Assembly: GCA_019022495.1 (NCBI GenBank)
Contig: JAFEKR010000003.1
Span: 3,472,001-3,536,000, forward strand
Direction: 5' to 3'
Source of the DNA: Epichloe hybrida
Taxonomy: Eukaryota; Ascomycota; Sordariomycetes; Hypocreales; Clavicipitaceae
DNA length: 64,000 bases
Shown here: positions 23,098-33,296 of the stretch, piece after piece
Numbering within the stretch: position 1 is the stretch's first letter
Layout of the letters: each line of letters opens with the position of its first letter
Program-made: the position numbers and the translations under genes
The notes under the pieces: generated by a model
Told to the model about the DNA's origin: nothing
Database searches by the model: none
Seen by the model: only the letters and a program-made list of their open reading frames with translations

Positions 23098-26000
23098 TTA
23101 TTCCTTTTTAGTCAGGGAGAGAATGTGATCCAAGATGGACTTCAAATCTTTCGACGAGTTGATTTGATCGACACGCATATCAATGTCGAAATTCCTTCGG
23201 ATCCAATTGCGAAGCTCGAGAGAGATTAGGCTGTCTAGACCGTAATCAGCCAGGCTTCTCGTCGGTGTGATCTCGTCTCTGTCAATAGCTTTCATGGCAG
23301 AGACTTTGTCACTCAACGCCTCCATGAGGAAATCGGGCGACCCAGTCTGAAGTTGACCTTTGGATTTGCTGGTTCTACTGTGAGCAGAGGTCGCATCGCG
23401 AGGTCCTGATCGTAGGCGCCGCATAACAGATAGCGAGTGGAAGTGCTCCCAGGGTAGCGTTTCAACTTCTGAGGCCGAGACCAGCGACCATGACAAATGG
23501 TTGCCATTGACGCCGAGACCAGATTGCGGGCCGATTATGCCACCTTCAACTAGCGTCAAGACCTCAGATCCTCTGAGGAGGCCACCTATCGTTCTCTTTA
23601 GTCGTTGGGTCATGTTAAGCTCAGCGACAAGGCCAAAATCTGAAACGGGGGGCAAATGGATAACAGCAGCGGGCAATCCGAGCCTGATTCGATGAGCCGC
23701 GAAGGCTTCGAGGAATGTCTGAAACTTGTATAAGCCGCAAGCAGGAGATGATCCAGCATTATCTAGGGGAAAACTTACTGAAGTTCCAGTATATACTGAC
23801 TGTCCACAATTGCCAACCACCCCAGTCATGCCCGATAAGGCCACAAAGAAGTCAAGGTTAGGAAACAGCTCGTGCAGGTTCCACGCCCCTTGAATTCTGG
23901 ATTTCACTGTTAGTTGCCAGTCTTCGTATCCTAGGTTAGCGAAGATGGAGTCCTCGTGAACGGTCAGCATTTACTGTAGGCAAAAGTTGCGGTCTCGGCG
24001 ACTTACCCGCAGGCATATAGCTGAATGGACAACGCCACGCACTATTGGAAGGTCCCTCAGAGCTTCGGTGGCGCGAACTATATCATCATGAGGGCCAACA
24101 TCACAAGGAATAGCCCTAACACAAATGCCGGTGTCCTCGTAATTCTTCAATATCGCCTTCACTTTTGCGTTGGACAACGCACTGCGCCCTAACATGATGA
24201 TGTTTCTAGCGCCCTTACTAATCATCCACGGTACCAAAGCACGCCCAATACCGCCAGTGCCTCCTGCAATGACGTAGGTGGCATCTGGCTGCAATAGTTT
24301 TGGTGTCAGAAGACCAGTTCGCAATGGCGATGGACGCTCTGCTAGAATTTTCTCATCGCCCCCCAAAGTAACAACGACTTTGCCGATATTCTGGCCTGCC
24401 TGCAATTTTCGTAAACCTGCCTTGACCTGAGAAACAGGGATTTTCGATATCGGGCGAATAGGCGTAATTGTACCTTCCTCTAGCATGCGAGCGATGATCG
24501 ACAAGTATTCCTTGACTGCGGCAGGTTTCATAGCAATGATCCTCCGCAGATCAATACCACTGAAGCTTACATTTCGAACGAAATGTCTCATTGGTAGGTA
24601 GCTGTTTTCGAGGAAATCTTTCTTTCCAATTTCAAGGAACCTTCCATTTTCTGCAATCAGGTCCCAAGTTTGTTGGAGCAAGTGGCCGCTTAGGCAATTG
24701 ACAACGACGTCAACTCCCCGATCATTGGTTGCCTGCGAAATTCCTTCCTTGAAGTCAGATGTTCGGCTGGAAAATATTTGCCTTGCCGGAATGCCATATG
24801 TCTGAGCAAGGAATTCCCTCTTTTCCGGTGTACCAGCAGTAACGAAGACCTCGGAGCCTATATGCTGGGCAATCTGAATGCAGGCCTGACCGGCTGCTCC
24901 CGATGCTGAATGGATGAGGATAGAATCCTCTTTTCGAAGCCGGCCAACCTCGATGAGACACATGATTGCAGTGCTGTACGCAACTGGCATAGATGCTGCC
25001 TCTGCTGCGTCCAGACCGTCTGGAATTTTGTGGGCGCATTCGCTGGACATCCTCACAGAGGTTGCCATTCCCGCTTTTTCAATTGCGTAGAAGACATGGT
25101 CGCCGACCTGTAAGTCTCCTACACGAGATCCAATTTGAGTAACAACGCCAGCGCCTTCAAGTCCCGGAGGAGACCATGGCAAAGATCCAAGGACTAAAAG
25201 CAGATCGATGAAGTTCATACCAGCCGCCTCAACCTGTACAATGATCTCATCCTCACCCAGGCTACTGCTTGAGATATCGCTGTGCCGGAAGTAGACCGAG
25301 TCTGGACTTCCGACTGTGTCGACGGTCATCTCGAGTGTTTTGCCTTCTTGCCAGACTTTCTGCTCACTCTTGATTGACAATCCAGCCTCCATAGCAAATG
25401 TCTCCTGTGTGGCTTCGACCAGCTGGAGTCTGGGAACATGTAGGACATTGTTGACCAAAGCAAATTCCTGTTCCAAGCGTCCGGCAGAGTCTGGATCTAG
25501 CATTATATGCCGGACAAGTTGTGTAATCGCGGATGAGCCGTGAGTGTCTAACGGCGCCTCAATTAAAACTAACCTGACAGAGGGTAGTTCAAGACGCAAC
25601 GTGCGCAGCAGGCCTCTGATCATTGAGGCATCGGGATGAGCCTTATCCGGCAAAATCCAAAGCATACTGGAAGATTTCAGAAGGACGTCCTTCATCTTGT
25701 AGAACAGTTCCGACGACATGTCGCTGAATATACTGCGTTCCTGACCGTCAAGAACGATGGATATTACATCACTACGGATGTCAAGGATCTGTGAAATGTG
25801 TTTAACTGTTAACTTGCCGCCCAATTGACGTGACAAGCTATCGGACAAGATACCGCTGAATCTTTTACATGCCACATCAGTGGAACATTGATAGACCGTG
25901 ACGGAGTCAGCTGTCTTCAGCGTGGCCTCTTGGCTGATTCGTGACGACCACAGTGCTGAGAAGAGTTGCTCTGGTCGGCCTGGATAATCATCCACATGAC

Positions 26001-29000
26001 CTTCGAGACCAGAGAACCCGGTGGCCTTCAGTACATCGTCCCATGCTTCTTTGGTCAGCAGTGGACCATCATTGCGATAGTTATCCTCGAAAAGCCACCA
26101 TCCAGAAAGCAGAGCGTAGGGAACGAAGGATGGTGGTGGGGTTTTCACGCCCTCCATGAGAGCAAGCTTCCCACCAGGCTTCAGGAGAGTCTTGATGTTG
26201 TTCAATGTTGTAATAATGTCTGATGTAGCGTGGAGCACGTTGCTGGCTAGAACCACATCATAGGACTGAGGACTGAATCCTTGTGATAGTGGATCCTGGG
26301 AGATATCCAGTTTGCTGTATATCATCCGATCCGACCATTGCGATAGTCTTTCTTGAGCCTTGTCGAAAAAACCAGCACTGATGTCTGTGAAAGTGTAGGT
26401 GAATTGGGGCGCCGAGCCTTTGGTTCCTCTCTGAATAGCCTCGAGGACGGGGAGTGTGGCGCTTGCGGTACCCGCCCCAAGCTCCAATATACTAAGCTCT
26501 GGGTAACACTGTAACAGCCGCTCCATGTACCCTGCAATTGCCGCATTTGCGCGAATTGCCGCAAGATTCTCGGCGTAAGTGCGCCATAGTAGATCATCCT
26601 CCAGCATGATCTCAAGTCCTTGTTTCTCCCCCCGCAAAATTTCAGGTAGTTGTCTACCCACTGCACAGACCAACTCTCCTATGGCATTGGAGGTTGAGAC
26701 ATGGTTGATCAAGGCCTCTGCATCGTGAATAGAGCTCGGAGGATGCTGTAACAAGATGTCTCTGGCCCAGGCGACGAAATTGACTAAATGGGGAGGCGAG
26801 CCAGACATGTCATATTCTTCCCCCATCGCGCAGGAGAGAAAGTATAAGGCAGCTTGATCAAGGTTATGCCGGTGAATTATCTCACTTTCGACTGACCCGT
26901 CATCTGGAAGATCTCCTTCGATCATCTTAGCAAGGACTCTCTGATCCAGAAGGTCGAGATAGGGTACGTTCTTGAACGAGAAAGTATGTGGGAGGCGCAG
27001 ATCATCGTCACTTGGTCGGGCAATGCAATGAAATTTCAAAGGCCCAATCTCAGCCACTGGCTTGGGAGAGGCACCCGAAATATCAAAGACAACAAAGTCC
27101 AACTCCATATTGCCCGACTTTTCATCGTAGCTCAGACGTCTGCTAACTACAGACAGTTTTTGCCCAGTCTCAACAGCAATATCGTTAGATATTCGCCAGT
27201 GTAGACAAAATGAAGGCACAATGATGGGTTTGGGGCCGTTTTTCTCTTGGATGACTCCGAATGAGTGGAGAATACCATCCAGTGTAGGGGGATCGACTGT
27301 GACCATAGACCCTTTACTGGGTGTAAGAGGATTGGGCTCAATCTGGCGCAAAACCATGGTGTGAACAACGACTCCGGGAGCTTGCCAAAACTCAACGGTG
27401 TTGCAGAAGGCTGGGCCATATGCTACGCGATTATTCTCTCGTAAAAGATCGTATTCGTGCTGCGCGTTGAGCTGCTGCAGCGTCAAATCATTGAGTGCCT
27501 TCAAGGCAGCTTGGACAGCAAGGCTTTTAGAGAAGGGTTCGTCGCTTTGGTCTGCTTCAATTAAGCCGTTGGAGTGTCGTGTCCACCCATGAGCTTCCGA
27601 CCAAGATAAGGTTTCAAAAGCCCAGGTAATTGAGGAAGTAGCTTTAGTTTCTGTTTCTACAGGTCGAAACTTAGTGGTGATATCAACCGGTTGATCCTCC
27701 TCGACTTTCAGGCTTGCGGTCACATGAAGTTCCCGCAGAACTACACTGCGCCGCACCTCTGTACTCAGTGACCTGAACCCCTCGATGGCCAATGATACAA
27801 AGCCACTGAACGGAAAAAGGATGTCTCCTGTCACAACATGGTCCCGGATCCAGGGCAGGTCGTCCAGGGTAAATACGTTCCTGAAGGCTTGTTCAGCCCC
27901 TTCACTGTAAGGACTCTTCCACCCGAGAAGCTTGTTATAAGCCACCCCGCCAAACAGCTTAGCTGTTCCAAGTCGGGGACGGTGAAGATATCTTGTTGCC
28001 TTGTTCCATTCGTATGGAGGCAGGTCGTGCAGTACCTGAACACGACAGTCTTTTATCTGGTTGATGGCATCAAAGTTAACATTTGATCCTATTACGAACA
28101 ATTTCCCAGCAAGGTCAAGCAGATTCGTTGCCGCGCCGTTCCCGCGCAACAGTGAGGGCAGGCTGACAACTTGCGCTCTCAAACCCTCGGCACCATTCGA
28201 GATAACAATCTGGTCCAGAGTCTGCTTTGTGGAGCTTTGCAGGGCCGAGTGAGGGCCAATTTCGACAAGAACGTTTGGTACTTCAGCATCGCCATCGGTA
28301 CTCCCACAATTGGCAAGCAAAGTTTCAACAGCTTTTTGATACTGGACAGGCTGGATGAGGTTGTCGATCCAGTGTTGAGCGTCGATTGAGCCTGCAGATT
28401 CAACGCGTCCAGTGACCGTAGAGATGAAAATTGGTTTCGTTTGCTTGTAATTACGTAGAGCCGGGCCAGAGGAGCAGTACGGTTTGATAGATGCCAAATA
28501 TGAGCTTGATACTCGTTTCATGTGGTGCGAATGATACGCCACGCCGATTCTTAGCCTCCGCACAAATAGGCCCTGCTCCTCTGCCCGCTCTTGGATGTGA
28601 TCGATAGCAGACACATCACCAGAGATAGTCACGCTCATGGGACTGTTGAAGGCGGCGATGGCCGCATAACCTTCATGGCCGGGTGGGAAGAGCTTTTTGG
28701 CTTCTTCGGGGCTTGTGCCGACAGCCAGCATTGCTCCTTGAACTGCGGTGTCAACCAAGACCCTGCTTGCGGCCAGCCCCTTGAAATAGGCAATCGCCAT
28801 TGCAGCTTCAAATGTGATAATACCTGCCGCGAACGCAGCTGCTACTTCGCCGCTAGAATGTCCGAGGACGAATTTTGGAAGTATTCCCCATGACTTTAGT
28901 AGAGCCATAAGCGCAAGCTGTACCGCTGTACATGCAGGTTGACTAATCTCAGCGTCGTCAATGCGAGACTCGTGCTCGTCCTTGGCGAGTTCATCTGTTA

Positions 29001-31164
29001 AGTGCCATGTGGCTCAAGTTGTAACAGGATCTTTTCCGCTGCTATTATGGACTGCTCGAACTTGCTGTAGCGCTGAAGTCCTCTGGCCATCTGATAGTGC
29101 TGCGATCCTTGCCCCGTGAAGACAAAGGCTAGAATCGGGTCTTTGGCTGTTCCAGTCTTCGCACTCGCTGGTATCGTTTGCAGCTTTTTCCTTAGGGAAT
29201 CGGCAGAGTCAGCTGTTATGGCGACGCGGTAAGGGAAATGCGTTCTTCGTTGGCCGAGTGTGAAAGCAAGCTGTTTGGTACATTGAATCGAGCATGGCAC
29301 TGATTGCAAGTGTTTCTGGAAGGAAGACACATATGCTTGAAGGCTGATTGGAGATTTTGCAGAGAGCACAAACAAGTGCTCCGCCGTATCCTCATGAGCG
29401 TGACTTTTGGCGCTTCCATTTGCTTTTTCATTCGTGTGGCCATCTGTGTAGCCTTTTGAGTGACCATTCGCATGGGAATGTCCGTTCATGTTGTGGCCAA
29501 TGCTGCCCTGCAGGGGATCCTTTGGCGCTGCTTCAAGTAGCAATGCCGCGTTACTCCCGCCAAAACCTCGTTTGTGTTAGTAGAGAGCAGAAACATGGTT
29601 TTCAAACCCGGAGCGCACCAACCAAAGTTACTCATGCAGACCCTTTTCATCGCACCAGGAGGCCAAGCTACAGTTTCAGTGGGTACCTGCTTTTGATGAG
29701 CTGTTGTCCTAAACAGTGGTAGTTACGGGCCGCAAGACGGATACCTTCAACCGCTCAGATCCGTCAATGTTTGGATTAAACTGGGCGAAGTTCACACTGG
29801 GCAGTATGATGCCCTTCTCAAGCATCATGATGCATTTGATAAGAGAGAGGAGGCCACTAGCATTTTCGACGTGTCTGCATTCGGTGCTATTAGCTCCCAG
29901 TTGCACAGAAAAGCTTAGAATAGTCCCAGAAAGAAACTCACCCAATATTTGATTTGACCGAACCAATGTACAAAGGATTAGATGCAGACCGGCCACTTGC
30001 AACAACGGATGCAATAGCGCTAGCCTCGATAGGATCCCTAGAGTTGCTTAGTCCCGGCCCGAGATGTCTAACCAGATATTGCCTTTGGCTTACCCTACAG
30101 GGGTTCCGGTTCCATGACCCTGTGCAATATTAGTTAGCTAACCATTTCGTATTGTATCTTGTTCAAATGGAGAGTTACTAACCTCTACATAGGCGGTATC
30201 AACAGGGTTCAGGCCGACCTCACGGTGCAACCTAGACAGAAGAGTTTCTTGGGCCTGGCGGCCCGGCATTGAGATTCCCTGTGTTCGTCCTGAGTGGTTA
30301 CAGGCTGAGTTGCGAATAATTGATCGCACTGGATCGCCGCAGACGAGTGCATCAGACAATGGCTTGATAATAATGCAAGCGGCACCTTCACCCCTGCCAA
30401 ACCCGGAGGCTCGAATATCATACGAGAAGCATTTGCCTTCGGGAGACAAGGTACTATATATTATGTTAAATTGCATATTTTCCACAGGCGAGGCAAGGGA
30501 GTTCAGTTTACCCCATAGTATCGAGTTCAATCCATTGATTGGGTCCGTTGATAGCTTTCGCTCCTCCAACAAATGCCGCAGAGCATTCACCTGCCAAAAT
30601 ACTTTGACATGCTAGGTGAACGGCATAGGAGCTAGAGGCGCACGCAGCATCCACAGAAACACTTGGCCCGGTAAGACCAAAGAAGTAGGACAGCCGGTTG
30701 GAGAACATGCATGGGTTCACGCCGGTAGCCGTGAAGATCGACGAAGTATACAAATCTTGGCCTTCCGAGTTATAGTATTCCGACTTGTCACCTGCAGCAA
30801 ATACACCAATGTTGGCCCCTAGAAGTTCCTGAAGTGTAATTCCAGCATTTTCTGCGGCCTCGAAGGCACATTCTAGCAGAAGACGATGCTGCGGATCCAT
30901 GGAGCGGGCCTCGTCAGCTTTGATGTTGAAGAAAGCTGGATCGAAGGCGTATAAGTCGTCTGGTAGGAAATGACCGCCCTGCGAGGAAATGAAACCTGGT
31001 TTTCCGTGGTCCGGATGGTAATACGCATCATGGTTAAAGCGATCGGCAGGCACCTTGGACCAGGCAGATTTGCCTTCTTCCAGGAACTCGAACAAGCCCT
31101 TGCGGCCAACACCAGGTGCCCTATAAGCGTACCCGACAACAGCCAGAGGTTGACGTTGAGACAT
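23098..31164 (-). CDS. Highly reducing type I polyketide synthase, one frame break in AT
   Basis: A modular megasynthase that would build a reduced, C-methylated polyketide chain on its ACP. I place the exons at 31164-30512, 30453-30183, 30119-30094, 30037-29942, 29874-29745, 29686-29623, 29566-24007, 23952-23779 and 23718-23098, about 2,531 residues. Domains and key residues: KS (1-420; Cys175 in DAACASS, His310 in GHGTGT, His350 in SNIGH); a His/Gly/Asn-rich linker (435-477); AT (560-900; Ser651 in GHSSGE, YHSHHM near 759); DH (930-1260; His990 in HVVTGDILFP, Asp1177); cMT (ELGAGT near 1442); ER (1854-2150; SGAAGQA near 1970); KR (GGTGGIGR 2182-2189, Tyr2321); ACP (Ser2488 in GLDSL). There is no release domain. 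Two oddities: the reading frame shifts by one base near 29,000, and Gly occupies the KR catalytic serine position. It is otherwise uninterrupted and not RIP-mutated. The start is the first ATG before the KS. Confidence 0.88.
28998..29016 (-). other. Single-base frame break in the PKS acyltransferase domain
   Basis: Upstream KS/AT sequence is open in one frame to a TAA at 28998-29000. The downstream AT sequence is open in another frame back to a TGA at 29014-29016. Conserved AT sequence (LLQLEP, then WHLTDEL) is collinear across the junction with exactly one base missing. No intron can explain it: the only GT...AG pair nearby spans 31 bp and would create a stop. It is either a real loss-of-function deletion or a sequencing error. 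Confidence 0.85.
29567..30511 (-). other. Six-intron cluster in the KS region of the PKS
   Basis: Six short introns restore conserved KS motifs when removed: 30454-30511 (58 bp), 30120-30182 (63), 30038-30093 (56), 29875-29941 (67), 29687-29744 (58) and 29567-29622 (56). Donors are GTAAAC, GTTAGT, GTAAGC, GTGAGT, GTATCC and GTTGGT. All acceptors end in AG, and the last has a CTAAC branch motif. Splicing joins MG|TLSPEGKC, YVE|GHGTGT, PVG|DPIE, SNIG|HVEN, LK|VPTE and NFG|FGG. Two more introns lie near the 3' end: 23953-24006 (54 bp, branch CTGAC) and 23719-23778 (60 bp, a multiple of three). No intron interrupts the 5.56-kb central exon. Confidence 0.85.
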
Positions 31165-31537
31165 GATAGCTTGTGGCTGGGGGTGATCTTGTGAGTTCTA
31201 GGCTAACTAACAGTTACAAATTGATGGCGGTTACGAATAAATATAATATCATGATAGTGTGGAAGAGACGTAAGGAACGAGACGAGACAAAACTGCAAAT
31301 AGGTGCCTTTTGTTTATGTAGGCGCTTAGCATATCGCTAAACCATGCGCCCCGCTCGCTCTGTTCCTAAGCACATGCATCTATGATCGTCTAGGCTTTGT
31401 CGAGACCTAGCAATATAGGTGTTAATTAAATAAATAAAGGATGATTTGTCTAATGCGTATTCTTTTGGATTCGGCACATCACCCATATGGTGGCGCAGAC
31501 ACCCGCGATTAGCCTATAGGCTAGTGTCAGCGAGAGG
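31165..31537 (-). promoter_or_regulatory. Upstream region of the PKS
   Basis: This is the 373-bp interval between the PKS start codon and the TIR element at 31538. A TATATTTAT-like element on the minus strand lies near 31,236-31,245, about 75 bp upstream of the ATG, and could serve as a TATA box. There is no matching divergent gene. Promoter function is inferred from position only. Confidence 0.4.
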
Positions 31538-31984
31538 GGGTTACAGTAAATCTCGGCTGCAACAAAGTTGATCTCGTATCCAGGGTGGAGCCTCTAAAGG
31601 GAGGTAGTAAAAAATCTTGACATATGCTAAGCATTTACTAAGCATATGCTAAAGACTATAGTGTATTAGTGCGAAGTTTATTAATTTGTTAATTCGTTAA
31701 TTATCATCAATTATTGTCAATTATCGTCAATTATCGTCAATTATCGTCAATTATCGTCAATTATCGTCAATTATCGTCAATTAGTTCGTTAATCAATTCG
31801 TCAATTATTTCGTCAATCAATTCGTCAATCAATTCATTATAGAGGGATAACCTTGCATATGCTAGGCATATGCTGCCCTATTATTTAATTCATACTATAC
31901 GTTAGTATATGCTATTCTGCTAGTCATAAGGCCCCGCCCTGGATACGAGATTAACTTTGTTAGAGCCGAGATTTACTGCAACCC
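31538..31984. mobile_element. 447-bp TIR element (MITE-like) upstream of the PKS
   Basis: The first ~57 bp (GGGTTACAGTAAATCTCGGC...) and the inverse of the last ~57 bp (31928-31984) match with only a few transitions. The interior has GCATATGC palindromes near both ends and a decamer array (31701-31780). I see no target duplication, so the superfamily cannot be assigned. It has no coding capacity. It marks the boundary between the PKS promoter and the repetitive DNA to the right. Confidence 0.75.
31701..31780. repeat. Decamer array (TTATCGTCAA), 8 units
   Basis: Two variant units (TTATCATCAA, TTATTGTCAA) are followed by six identical TTATCGTCAA units. Degenerate TCAATTCGTCAATTA-type repeats continue to about 31,835. 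It lies at the centre of the 447-bp TIR element, and its 10-bp period equals that of the unrelated decamer arrays in the hAT-like elements. Confidence 0.9.
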
Positions 31985-31985
31985 A

Positions 31986-32830
31986 ATAAAACGCTCTAAT
32001 AACGGTAAAGACAATGTATTAGAAGTACCTTCGTAAACTAGTAATTACCCTAGCGCACTACGTACCTTTGAGCTACTCTTCTTATAAACTAAAATCAAAT
32101 ACTTTTTATTATTTATATATACCTTTACCTTAATAGCTAGACTATAATAGTATTATATTACTAAACTATGCGCCTTGCTTAGTCTGTTTCTAATCACATG
32201 TATTATTTGCGCTGCTAGTTTGTTTTAGCGATTCATTCATAATGAAGGTATTATTGTTAGGGAGAGCTCCTTGAAGCATTGGATGTGTGGATGCGGCGCG
32301 CGCATTGACTAGGATAAAACCCTCTGATAACGGTGGAGACAATTTATTAGAAGTACCTTAGTAAACTAGTTATTACCCTAGCGTATTACGTACCTTTTAG
32401 CTACACTTCTAATTAACTAAAATTAAACACTTTCTATTATTATATACACCCTTACCTTAATAGCTAGACTATAATAGCATTACATTACTAAACTATACGC
32501 CCTGCTTAGTCTTTTTCTAATCATATGCACTATTTGCGTTACTAGTTTGTTTGAGCGAATTATTTATAATAAAAGTATTATTGTCAGGGAGAGCTCCTTG
32601 AAGCATTGGTTGCATGGGGGCAACGCGCGCATTAATACCATAAAACCCTCTCCAAGATAATAGTAGATATCATATATTTGAAGTACCTCTTTTACCTAGA
32701 TAGTACTATAGAATACTATGTACCTTTTAGGTATAGAAGTAACGTGCTATCTATACTTTTAATTATATAAGTTAAATATTTTATTAACCTAATTAATCCT
32801 TACCTGAATAGTTATAAGCCTAGGTAGCTT
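31986..32830. repeat. Tandem array of a 327-bp unit (two full copies, one diverged)
   Basis: Units start at 31986, 32314 and 32640, each with ATAAAACSCTCT. They share GAAGTACCTT, a CTAGCGYAYTACGTACCTTT segment, ACCTTAATAGCTAGACTATAATAG, and a less mutated GC-rich tail (GGGAGAGCTCCTTGAAGCATTGG...GCGCGCATT). The third unit is diverged and loses similarity by about 32,830. No reading frame or function is recognised. Confidence 0.75.
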
Positions 32831-32832
32831 TT

Positions 32833-33000
32833 TGTCATGGTCTAGCCCTAGAGGATTGTATGTAGTGTAATTAATGTAGTTTTAGGGGGATAGCTTGTAA
32901 TTGTAGTGTAATTGTTACTAGGCTATAATTAATTAATTATAATTGCTAAGTATATGTAATTAATTGTAGTTGTAATTGTAATTATTATAACTACAACTAC
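32833..33000. mobile_element. TRIM LTR stub followed by a TAATTG-repeat element end
   Basis: 32833-32848 (TGTCATGGTCTAGCCC) is identical to the start of the LTR at 44497. It is then replaced by TAGAGGATTG and GTAATT/GTAGTT hexamer repeats. TAGAG fits the hAT YARNG terminus, so this may be the end of a further TIR element inserted in a TRIM LTR. The Copia element then splits this repeat; its other side continues at 39365. Confidence 0.45.
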
Positions 33001-33296
33001 TGTAGGTATCTACAGGATACTAGTGACCTACGCGTAGGGTTTTTGGGGTGGACTAAAGTATATATAATTATTATATATTCTAGTCTATTAAAGTAAGTAA
33101 AAGAGGGATTAAATAAAAGTAAAGAGAGTGCGCTATTTATTATAGGAAAAGGGGCCTTAATTAGGGTTATTAGTAAAGAGGCTATATATACTAATGCTAA
33201 CCATAGCGCGATTAGGCCAGATATATAGGTTCGCAATGCAACGCGCCTAGCTAATTAGAGGCGCGTAGCCTTATTAATATTATGCTTATTCTAATA
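33001..33296 (-). repeat. LTR of the Copia element (left, 3' with respect to the coding strand)
   Basis: It aligns end to end with 39064-39359 and 45606-45900. GC-rich islands such as ACCTACGCGTAGGG and GCAACGCGCCTAGC are kept. A short open frame inside it is shared by two LTR copies only because the LTRs are the same sequence. Confidence 0.8.

Noticed and set aside
28998..29030. A short intron explaining the frame change in the PKS AT domain
   Set aside because: The only nearby GT...AG pair spans 31 bp, too short for a fungal intron. Removing it would delete conserved sequence and create a stop.
32997..33236. A 79-codon minus-strand frame, with a similar 66-codon frame at 39087-39287
   Set aside because: Both lie within the Copia LTRs. 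Their similarity reflects LTR identity, not a conserved protein.
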